Of a DNA stretch of 64,000 nucleotides, positions 25,380-32,821 are shown in pieces (within the stretch, counting starts at the first letter, position 1; each line of letters begins with the position of its first letter). The stretch is taken from contig NZ_BAUC01000022.1 of assembly GCF_000474215.1 (NCBI RefSeq), positions 92,193 to 156,192 on the forward strand, read 5' to 3'. The notes beneath the pieces were generated by a model. It was given only the letters and a program-made list of their open reading frames with translations, was not told the origin of the DNA and ran no database searches. The position numbers and the translations under genes are program-made. The stretch comes from Edwardsiella hoshinae NBRC 105699 = ATCC 33379. Its GTDB lineage: Bacteria > Pseudomonadota > Gammaproteobacteria > Enterobacterales > Enterobacteriaceae.

Positions 25380-26327
25380 ATGGACGTAAGAACGTTACGT
25401 TACTTTGTTGAAGTGGTGCGGCAACAAAGCTTCACCCGCGCGGCGGAGAAGCTGTTCGTCACCCAGCCGACCATCAGTAAGATGCTACGCAACCTGGAGG
25501 AGGAGCTGGGGTGTACCCTGTTGATCCGCGAGGGACGTGGGCTACGACTGAGTGACAGCGGCAACGTGGTCTACCAGCGCGCGTTGGCTATCCTCGACCA
25601 ATTTGCCCAGTTGAAAACCGAGCTGGACGATCTGGGCACCCTGAAGAAAGGCAGCCTAAAGCTGGGTATCCCGCCGATGGTGGGTACCCAGATGGCTGGG
25701 CTAATCGGCGAGTTTCGCCAGCGCTACCCCGGCATCGAACTGCACATCGCCGAGTTCGGCGGCCTGGCCGTCGAGCAGGCGGTGCTGTCCGGCGAGCTAG
25801 ATCTGGCGCTGACCGCACTGTCGGCCCACCCCGATCCGGCGATTGCCTCCCTCCCCTTGTTCAGCCATCCGCTGTACGTACTCTTGCCACGCCAGGCCCC
25901 CTGGCTTAACCGCAGCGCCCTGAGCATGAGCGACCTCGCCCAGCAAAATATTCTGCTATATAACGAGGACTTCGCCCTCTATCAACAATTGATGCAAGCG
26001 TTCTCCGCCGCCGGGGTGCAACCGCAGATCGCGGTGCGTAGCGGGCAATGGGACTTCTTGGCCGCCATGGTGCAGGCCGGCGTCGGTATCGCCATCCTGC
26101 CGCAGCCGATCTGCCTGCGTCTCGATCCACACAGCCTGTTGTGGTTACCGCTAGAGCCGGCGTTGATGTGGCGCCTGGGGCTTATCTGGTGCCATGGACG
26201 CTACCTGTCACACAGCGCCCAAGCTTGGATTGCCCGCTGCCGTGAATTTTGGCCGGCGGGAACCATGCACCCCGAACGGCTGACACACTGCGCCGACGGC
26301 AGTGCACCCGCCCCCCGCCTCGATTGA
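25380..26327 (+). CDS. LysR-type regulator (CidR-like)
   Basis: The 315-residue protein has an N-terminal winged HTH (MDVRTLRYFVEVVRQQSFTR, then AAEKLFVTQPTISKMLRNLE) and an effector-binding domain from ~90 (GSLKLGIPPM, and GVGIAILPQP near 235). It is divergent from the cidAB/lrgAB-like pair and probably binds the 132-bp gap to activate it. CidR homologues respond to weak acids such as acetate; the ligand here is not visible. GGAG lies in front of the ATG. The last ~25 residues are Pro/Ala-rich and look like an unconserved tail. Confidence 0.9.
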   Translation: MDVRTLRYFVEVVRQQSFTRAAEKLFVTQPTISKMLRNLEEELGCTLLIREGRGLRLSDSGNVVYQRALAILDQFAQLKTELDDLGTLKKGSLKLGIPPMVGTQMAGLIGEFRQRYPGIELHIAEFGGLAVEQAVLSGELDLALTALSAHPDPAIASLPLFSHPLYVLLPRQAPWLNRSALSMSDLAQQNILLYNEDFALYQQLMQAFSAAGVQPQIAVRSGQWDFLAAMVQAGVGIAILPQPICLRLDPHSLLWLPLEPALMWRLGLIWCHGRYLSHSAQAWIARCREFWPAGTMHPERLTHCADGSAPAPRLD

Positions 26328-26337
26328 GCGCGCGTCA

Positions 26338-26372
26338 TAAAAACGCCCCGACCGCCTATGGCGGCCGGGGCG
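26338..26372 (-). terminator. Terminator between the LysR gene and the antiporter gene
   Basis: CGCCCCG (26344-26350) pairs with CGGGGCG (26366-26372), with an inner CCGCC/GGCGG pairing. The A-run on the plus strand gives a T-tract on the minus strand, so it mainly serves the antiporter gene. Confidence 0.8.
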
Positions 26373-26394
26373 CAATCCGGCGGCGTGTACCCGA

Positions 26395-28041
26395 TTACGC
26401 CTTATCGATCAACAACGCCTCCAGCAAATCCAAATCGTGCAGCATCTTCTGCAACGTCTCGTTGCTGATCTTCTGCGTGGCGCGCAGGTGGTACAGTTCG
26501 CCTCGCTCGGCGCGCAACGCCGTTAAACGGAAACGCCGCTCCAGGTTCTCCACCTCGCGGATCTCGTCGGCATTCTCTTTGGTCATCACCCGCCGCCGTA
26601 GGCTCCCGATCACCCGAGAGCTCACTTCGGTGAGCAACTGCGGATCGATATTCTCTTCACTATTTGCCGCCAAGCGCTCCTGCATCTTCTTCAGACTCTC
26701 GATGGCCACCTCGGCGCTGATCGACTTCGCCATCAGCTCCTCATCACGATAGGTGCTGCCATCGCTCACCTCGACGCCGCGCAGCAGCAACGGCAAGGCG
26801 ACCACCCCCACCAGCAGGGAGAACAGGATCACTCCAGCGGCGAGGAACACCAACTGATAGCGCCCGGGGAAAGGCGCACCATCGCTCAGAAATAATGGAA
26901 TGGAGAGTACGCCCGCCAAGGTAATCGCTCCACGCACCCCGGCGAAAGAGGCGATCCACAGATCGCGCAGGCTATAGGTGGCGAACTGCAATGGATTTCG
27001 GGGAAAAAAGCGGAGGCTGATGCGTTTCATCCCCCACAACCAGAGAAAGCGCAGCAGCAACAACAGGGCGTAAACCAGCACCACATCGGCGAACAGATAC
27101 CAGGTTTCGATGTTAGGATCGCGCTCGGCCTGGATGATGGAGTTTTCCAAGATGCCCGGCAATTGCAGCCCCAACATGATGAAGACCATGCCGTTAAATA
27201 CGAATTCCAGCATCGCCCACACGCTATTGGCGCGCAAGCGCATGGTCAATGGTGCGTTACGGATCACCCCCGATTGGCTGATGGTCATCCCGGCCGCTAC
27301 CGCCGCCAGGATGCCGGAAACACCGATATGCTCGGCGATCAGGTAGCTAGCGAAAGGCAACAACATCAGGAAGACGATCTGGGTGGCCGGATCATCCCCC
27401 GCCCAACGGCTCATCACCCGCAACGACTTACTGTACAGCCAGGTGACCGCCGCGCCGGTCAGTAGACCGCCCAGCGCCACCTTGAGAAACTCCAGCGTAG
27501 CGCCGGAGACGGTAAACACCATGGTGCCCATCGCCACGGCGATGGCGAACTTCAAGGCGACCAGGCCGGAAGCATCATTCATCAGCGCCTCGCCTTCCAA
27601 CACCCCCATGATGCTCTTCGGAATACGTCCCTGACCAACGATCCCGCCAAGCGCCACGGCGTCGGTGGGGGAGAGTACGGCGGCCAGCGCGAAAGCCGCC
27701 ACCAACGGTACCTCAGGTAACAACAGATGCAGGAAATAACCGACGCCGACCACGGTGATCAACACCAGCACTAATGCCAGACCGAAAATCTCGCGCCCAT
27801 GGTGGAGAAACTCGCGCGTCGGCGTCTTCCAGCCATCGGCGAACAGCAATGGCGGGATAAACAACACCAGGAACAACTCCGGATCAAAGTCGACATGTAG
27901 CCCAAAGTGCGGCCAGGCCAGCAACGCCCCGATGGCGATCTGCATCAACGGTAGCGGCACTTGAAACGGCAGCATGCGCGTCAGCACACCGGAGAGCGAT
28001 ACCACCAAAATCAGGATCAAGATTGTGAAGAATATTTCCAT
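26395..28041 (-). CDS. CPA1-family Na+/H+ antiporter (YjcE-like)
   Basis: The 548-residue inner-membrane protein has about twelve spans over the first ~410 residues. It carries the CPA1 ion-binding signature: ALAAVLSPTDAVALGGI, and LEGEALMNDASGLVALKFA with the paired Asn-Asp. The SFAGVRGAITLAGVLSIPL block follows near residue 345. A charged cytoplasmic tail of ~130 residues with predicted helices (EVAIESLKKMQERLA) follows. Length and sequence fit E. coli YjcE (549 aa). The role would be Na+ or K+ export coupled to proton entry. It is a single-gene unit ending at a clear terminator. Confidence 0.92.
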   Translation of the reverse strand: MEIFFTILILILVVSLSGVLTRMLPFQVPLPLMQIAIGALLAWPHFGLHVDFDPELFLVLFIPPLLFADGWKTPTREFLHHGREIFGLALVLVLITVVGVGYFLHLLLPEVPLVAAFALAAVLSPTDAVALGGIVGQGRIPKSIMGVLEGEALMNDASGLVALKFAIAVAMGTMVFTVSGATLEFLKVALGGLLTGAAVTWLYSKSLRVMSRWAGDDPATQIVFLMLLPFASYLIAEHIGVSGILAAVAAGMTISQSGVIRNAPLTMRLRANSVWAMLEFVFNGMVFIMLGLQLPGILENSIIQAERDPNIETWYLFADVVLVYALLLLLRFLWLWGMKRISLRFFPRNPLQFATYSLRDLWIASFAGVRGAITLAGVLSIPLFLSDGAPFPGRYQLVFLAAGVILFSLLVGVVALPLLLRGVEVSDGSTYRDEELMAKSISAEVAIESLKKMQERLAANSEENIDPQLLTEVSSRVIGSLRRRVMTKENADEIREVENLERRFRLTALRAERGELYHLRATQKISNETLQKMLHDLDLLEALLIDKA

Positions 28042-28200
28042 GCTAGTTCCGACTCACAGCCTAGGTAATTAATGCAACATGTTACAAAATATCACCTTAT
28101 GAATTTTTCACCGAAGGGAAATCTAGCGTAAACGGCCAGAATGGCGCGGAAAATGCAATCTGGTAGCATGCGTGTTGAACTTCACCGGTGCCAGAAAGCA

Positions 28201-28224
28201 GAAAAGCGCCCGTAGGCGCTTTTC
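28201..28224 (-). terminator. Intrinsic terminator of ghxQ
   Basis: A perfect 10-bp stem (GAAAAGCGCC 28201-28210, GGCGCTTTTC 28215-28224) with a 4-nt loop is flanked by A/T runs and can act in both directions. It lies 21 bases after the ghxQ stop. Confidence 0.88.
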
Positions 28225-28245
28225 CAGCAACAACTCCCGACGCGG

Positions 28246-29613
28246 TTAGATCGCCCAACCGCCAGCATAAAACGCCACCAACACCACCGCGATTACCACG
28301 GTACCGATGTTCAGGCGGTTCCACTCTTTCGAGCAGACACGACCGATCACCAGGGTGCTGAAGCCCAGCATGATGCCGGTCACGATGTTACAGGTCAGCA
28401 CGATAAACACCGCACACACCAGGCCGGACATAGCATCGACGAAATCGTTGAAGTCCAGCTTCGCCACGTTGCTCAGCATTAGCAGGCCGACATACATCAA
28501 CGCCGGTGCCGTCGCATAGCCCGGAACCAGATAGGAGAGCGGAGAGAGGAACAGGATCAGCAGGAACAGCACCCCGACGACCACGGCGGTCAAACCGGTC
28601 TTCCCACCCGCAGCCGTACCGGCAGCCGATTCAATGTACACCGCTGCCGGTGCCGCACCGACCAGGCCGGAGAAGATCGAGCTGACGGAGTCGGCGGTCA
28701 GCGCCTTGCCGCCGTTGATGATCTGACCGTCTTTATCCAACAGGTTGGCCTGACCCGCTACCGCGCGAATCGTCCCGGTCGCATCAAACACCGCGGTCAT
28801 CACCAGCGCCAATACGCTCGGCAGTACCACCGGCTGCAAGGCCCCCATGATATCCAGGCTAAAGATCAATGACTGGCCATCAGCCCCAGCCAGGCTCGGC
28901 ATCGCCACCAGGCCGTGGTACTTCACGCTAGGGTCGAAGATCAAGCCGATAATAGAGATACCGATGATCACCAGCAGGATCCCACCCGGTACCTTCAGTT
29001 TTTCCAGGCCGAAGATCACCGCCAGCCCCAGCAGCGACATCATTACTGGAAACGAGGTGAAAGCCCCCAGTGCCACCGGCAGCCCCTCTAATGGGTTCTT
29101 CACCACCAAGCCGACACCGTTGGCGGCAATCAGCAGCAGGAACAGGCCGATACCGATGCCGGTGCCATGCGCGATGCCCATCGGCAAGTTCCGCAAGATC
29201 CAGGTCCGCACCCCGGTCACCGAGATGGCGGTAAACAAAATCCCCATCAGGAATACCGCGCCCAACGCCACCGGCACGCTAATCTGCTGCCCCAGCACCA
29301 GGCTAAAAGCGGTAAAGGCGGTGAGGGAGATGGCGCAACCGATCGCCATCGGCAGGTTGGCCCACAATCCCATTACCAGTGAACCGAAGCCAGCCACCAG
29401 ACAGGTCGCTACAAAGACAGCGCTCGGCGGGAATCCGGCCTTGCCCAGCATGCCCGGTACCACAATCACCGAATAGACCATCGCCAAAAACGTCGTTAAA
29501 CCGGCGAGCACCTCCTGACGTACGCTGCTACCACGCGCAGAGATCTTAAAAAAGCTATCGAGTGATCCCTGTGACTTCCCTGCCGTCGATACCTGAGAAG
29601 AATCGCTAGACAT
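28246..29613 (-). CDS. ghxQ: Guanine/hypoxanthine permease GhxQ
   Basis: The 455-residue NCS2/AzgA-type transporter imports guanine and hypoxanthine with protons. The N-terminus has [20 protein letters not shown]. Signature stretches are [37 protein letters not shown] and [18 protein letters not shown]. About twelve to fourteen spans are expected. Similarity to E. coli GhxQ (YgfQ, 455 aa) is very high by memory, including the end YAGGWAI. It is the distal gene of the purine cluster, preceded by a PurR-like box, so it may be repressed when purines are plentiful. Confidence 0.95.
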   Translation of the reverse strand: MSSDSSQVSTAGKSQGSLDSFFKISARGSSVRQEVLAGLTTFLAMVYSVIVVPGMLGKAGFPPSAVFVATCLVAGFGSLVMGLWANLPMAIGCAISLTAFTAFSLVLGQQISVPVALGAVFLMGILFTAISVTGVRTWILRNLPMGIAHGTGIGIGLFLLLIAANGVGLVVKNPLEGLPVALGAFTSFPVMMSLLGLAVIFGLEKLKVPGGILLVIIGISIIGLIFDPSVKYHGLVAMPSLAGADGQSLIFSLDIMGALQPVVLPSVLALVMTAVFDATGTIRAVAGQANLLDKDGQIINGGKALTADSVSSIFSGLVGAAPAAVYIESAAGTAAGGKTGLTAVVVGVLFLLILFLSPLSYLVPGYATAPALMYVGLLMLSNVAKLDFNDFVDAMSGLVCAVFIVLTCNIVTGIMLGFSTLVIGRVCSKEWNRLNIGTVVIAVVLVAFYAGGWAI

Positions 29614-29651
29614 GATGATGTCCTCTGAGTGATTTAGAAAACTAATCTGTA

Positions 29652-29667
29652 ACGTAATCGTTTACGT
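29652..29667 (-). promoter_or_regulatory. Candidate PurR box upstream of ghxQ
   Basis: ACGTAATCGTTTACGT matches the PurR consensus ACGCAAACGTTTGCGT at 13 of 16 positions, with the central CG and near-palindromic arms. It is 39 bp before the ghxQ start. A poorer half-match (GGCAAACGATTA) lies near 29798. Confidence 0.6.
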
Positions 29668-29852
29668 CTGTTGATGCAGAGCGGCCTATGATTCTTATCT
29701 GCCCTCCGCCCCATGTTCGGCTGCCTTATCGGCAGCCGTTACTCCCTGCCACTACATCCTGCGACCAAATTCGGGTAAAAATGGGACGGAAGTAAAAGGC
29801 AAACGATTATCTGGCCTAATACCACGTCATTTCAACCCAAAAATGGGCCATT

Positions 29853-31169
29853 CTAGGTGCGTTCGTACACTAAACGACCATCTACATAAGTACGATATAT
29901 GGTGCGATCGTCGCCCAATGTCATGGTGACGAATAGCTTATCCACCAAGGAGACCGAGTTGTCGTAGCGCAACTGTTGCAGCGGCGTCGCCGTCGGCTCC
30001 AACACCACGAAGTCCGCCTCTTTGCCCTCCAGGAAGTTACCGATGCGATCATCCAGCCCCAGCGAAGCGGCCCCCCCCAGCGTTGCCAGGTAGAACGCCT
30101 CATAGGCGGAGAGACGGCACCCCTGTAGCTGCATCACCTTGTAGGCCTCGTTCAAGGTTTGCAGCATGTTGAAGGTGGTACCCGCGCCGATGTCGGTCCC
30201 CATCCCGACTTTCACTCGCTTGTGCCAAGCCTTCTGTAAGTTGAATAGTCCGCTACCGAGGTACAGGTTAGAGGTCGGGCAGAAGGCGATCGACGAGCCG
30301 GTATCGCTCAGACAATCCCACTCTTTCTCTTCTAGGTGGATACAGTGGGCGAACACGCAGTTCTTCCCGGTCAAACCATACTGGTGATACACATCCAGGT
30401 AGCCATCATGCTGCGGATAGAGCGATTTCACCCAGGCGATCTCCTCGCGGTTCTCACACAGGTGGGTGTGCACATAGGTGTCGGGGTACTCTTCACGTAG
30501 ACGTTGGGCCATCGCCAACTGCTCTGGACTGGAGGTCGGAGCGAAACGCGGCGTGACCGCATACAGCAGGCGGCCATTCTTATGCCAGCGCTCAATCAGC
30601 GCCTTACTCTGTTCATAGCTGCTCTGAGCGTCATCCAACAGGTAATCCGGGGCGTTGCGATCCATCATCACCTTACCGGCAATCATGCGCATATTGATGT
30701 GGCTGGCCGCCTCGAACAAAGCATCCACTGACTCCGGGTGCACGGTACCGAACACCAACGCAGTGGTGGTGCCGTTACGTAACAACTGCTTGAGGAAGAA
30801 GTTAGACATCTCGCGCGCATACTCGAGATCGTTATAGCGCTGTTCGGTCGGGAACGTATGCTTATTCAACCACTCCAACAACTGCTCGCCATAGGCACCG
30901 ATCATCTCGCTCTGCGGATAATGAATATGGGTATCGACGAAGCCGGGCACGATCAACTTGCCGCGGTAGTCGCGTACGCGGATCGAGTCGGGAATACGTG
31001 TCTTTCCCTCCTCCCACGGACCGCACCAATCGACCTTGCCGTTACAGATCAGCAACAGGCCATCTTCGATAAAACGCAGGGCGGATTCGACCTCTTGCGG
31101 ATCACTGACCCGACGGGTGACATCCAGAATGCTGCCGCGCACTGCCTTCAGCGTGTGTTCACAAACCAT
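29853..31169 (-). CDS. guaD: Guanine deaminase
   Basis: The 438-residue amidohydrolase converts guanine to xanthine and ammonia. Zinc ligands and active-site motifs are visible: GFVDTHIHYPQ (~residue 75), HTHLCENREEI (~230), FAHCIHLEE (~275) and GTDIGAGTTFNML (~322). The start MVCEHTLKAVRGS at 31169 has GAGGAG in front of it and matches the E. coli start; a start seven codons earlier is less likely. It lies 30 bp downstream of xanQ, so both should share a transcript. Its product xanthine feeds the molybdenum hydroxylase steps encoded nearby. Confidence 0.96.
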   Translation of the reverse strand: MVCEHTLKAVRGSILDVTRRVSDPQEVESALRFIEDGLLLICNGKVDWCGPWEEGKTRIPDSIRVRDYRGKLIVPGFVDTHIHYPQSEMIGAYGEQLLEWLNKHTFPTEQRYNDLEYAREMSNFFLKQLLRNGTTTALVFGTVHPESVDALFEAASHINMRMIAGKVMMDRNAPDYLLDDAQSSYEQSKALIERWHKNGRLLYAVTPRFAPTSSPEQLAMAQRLREEYPDTYVHTHLCENREEIAWVKSLYPQHDGYLDVYHQYGLTGKNCVFAHCIHLEEKEWDCLSDTGSSIAFCPTSNLYLGSGLFNLQKAWHKRVKVGMGTDIGAGTTFNMLQTLNEAYKVMQLQGCRLSAYEAFYLATLGGAASLGLDDRIGNFLEGKEADFVVLEPTATPLQQLRYDNSVSLVDKLFVTMTLGDDRTIYRTYVDGRLVYERT

Positions 31170-31199
31170 GGTTAACTCCTCGTCAGCCAACTCATTGAC

Positions 31200-32618
31200 T
31201 CAATCCATCTCTTCTTCGCCGCGTAACGGCTCAACCATCGCATCCTTCTCTTCACGCACCTCGGCTTTCTTCCGCATCGGGATCAGCAGATTCAGGATGA
31301 TGGCGGTCAGGCCGCCGGCACAAATGGGGTTTTCCACTAACACATACAGGGAATCCGGTAATACCCGGAACACCGCCGGATCATAGGAGACGCCTAACCC
31401 AAGACCGAGGGAGGTGGCGACGATAATCGTCTCGCGGCGGCGTAGGCCGTTGGAGATGATGATGCGGATCCCGGCGATGGCGATCATCGAGAACATCAGC
31501 GTCATCGCGCCCCCCAATACCGGGGCGGGAATGGTGGTAAAGAACCGACCGATTACCGGGAACAACCCCAGTATCACCAGCATCACGGCGATGGCCCGAC
31601 CGACATAGCGTGAAGCCACGCCCGTCATCTGGATCACCCCGTTATTCTGGGCGAAGGTGGTCAGTGGCAGCGAACCGAGGGCGGAGGCAATGACCGACAC
31701 CAGGCCATCGGCCAGCACGCCGCCGCTCAGGCGCGACTGATACTCCGGCCCCTCGATCGGGCGGTTAGAGACCATGGCGGTGGCGGTGATATCCCCGACC
31801 GCTTCCAGCACGCTCAGCAAGTAGATGGTGCCGGCGACCAAGAAGGCGTGCATGTCGAAGGTAAAGCCATACTTGAAGGGAACCGGGACGGTCACCAGCG
31901 GCAGGTCACGCAGGGCGCTGAAATCCACCATCCCTAGGCACAGCGCCACGATATAACCGACGATCAGGCCGATGGCGATACCGCCCATACGCAACAGCGC
32001 ATTGCGCGCACAGTTAAAACCGATCACCACCAGCAACACCAGTAGACCGACGCCGATGTTTTCATAGTTGCCGTAGGTGCCACTGCTCTTCGCGGCGAAA
32101 CCGCCACCGAAGTCGATGATACCGACCTTGATCAGGCTCAGGCCGATCATCAGCACCACCACCCCACTCACCGTCGGGGTGATCACCCGGCGTAGATAGG
32201 GCAACACGAAGGAAGAGCCGACCACCAGGAAGGCGCCGACGAAGGAGACCCCCAACAGGGTCGAGACAATCAACTCCTCATGCAAGCCATCGTGTTTCAT
32301 CGCACTGCCCAGCGCGATCATCACGGTGACAAACGAGAAATTGACCGACTGGATCGACAGCAGCCCGGAGCCGACGCAGCCATAACGGTTCACCTGTAGC
32401 CAGGTGCCAACGCCGGAGGCAATCATCGCCATCGAAACCAGATAGGCGGTAATTTCTGTTGATAAGCCTAAGGCGGTGCCGACAATTAACGCCGGTGCCA
32501 CCATGGGAACGAAAATAGCTAAGAGGTGTGTCACCGCACCTACCATTAATTGGTGAAAAGGCGGTTTATCCTCAAGTTGATAAATAAGATCGGATCCAGC
32601 ACGCGGTATATCAGACAT
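31200..32618 (-). CDS. xanQ: Xanthine permease XanQ
   Basis: The 472-residue NCS2 transporter takes up xanthine with protons. Motifs known to form the substrate site are present: QSVNFSFVTVMIALG, the helix-8 block SVLEAVGDITATAMVS with the essential Glu, and PLTTFAQNNGVIQMTGVASR in helix 10. The N-terminus MSDIPRAGSDLIYQLEDKPP and the C-terminal EEMD match E. coli XanQ (466 aa); the extra residues lie in the charged C-terminal tail. It precedes guaD. A strong hairpin and a weak -24/-12-like sequence lie in the gap upstream. Confidence 0.94.
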   Translation of the reverse strand: MSDIPRAGSDLIYQLEDKPPFHQLMVGAVTHLLAIFVPMVAPALIVGTALGLSTEITAYLVSMAMIASGVGTWLQVNRYGCVGSGLLSIQSVNFSFVTVMIALGSAMKHDGLHEELIVSTLLGVSFVGAFLVVGSSFVLPYLRRVITPTVSGVVVLMIGLSLIKVGIIDFGGGFAAKSSGTYGNYENIGVGLLVLLVVIGFNCARNALLRMGGIAIGLIVGYIVALCLGMVDFSALRDLPLVTVPVPFKYGFTFDMHAFLVAGTIYLLSVLEAVGDITATAMVSNRPIEGPEYQSRLSGGVLADGLVSVIASALGSLPLTTFAQNNGVIQMTGVASRYVGRAIAVMLVILGLFPVIGRFFTTIPAPVLGGAMTLMFSMIAIAGIRIIISNGLRRRETIIVATSLGLGLGVSYDPAVFRVLPDSLYVLVENPICAGGLTAIILNLLIPMRKKAEVREEKDAMVEPLRGEEEMD

Positions 32619-32693
32619 CCCTTTACTCCTCGGGTAAATTTGATCATCTGATCCAATTAATAAATATCCACCTACAGCGATTCCTCGCTAACG

Positions 32694-32709
32694 GCAAAGG
32701 GGTGCCCTG
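32694..32709 (-). promoter_or_regulatory. Weak -24/-12-like sequence upstream of xanQ
   Basis: Read on the minus strand, AGGGCACCCCTTTGCC keeps GG and TTGC at the right spacing for a sigma-54 promoter, but the CAC part is shifted. It lies 76 bp before xanQ. This is offered only because the cluster encodes a sigma-54 activator. Confidence 0.25.
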
Positions 32710-32788
32710 AACGTCTCGTCCCCATTAATCCGTCTGTCGCTGTGTCATGCAGATATTTATTATCCAACGGCTAATTGAATCGTTGGCC

Positions 32789-32814
32789 GAGGGCTGCCCC
32801 GCGGGGCAGCCCTC
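32789..32814 (-). terminator. Strong GC hairpin between xdhD and xanQ
   Basis: A perfect 12-bp inverted repeat (GAGGGCTGCCCC / GGGGCAGCCCTC) with a 2-nt centre lies just after the xdhD stop. There is no T-tract. It could be a weak terminator, an RNA-end barrier that makes xdhD and xanQ levels differ, or both. Confidence 0.55.
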
Positions 32815-32821
32815 AGCGGTC

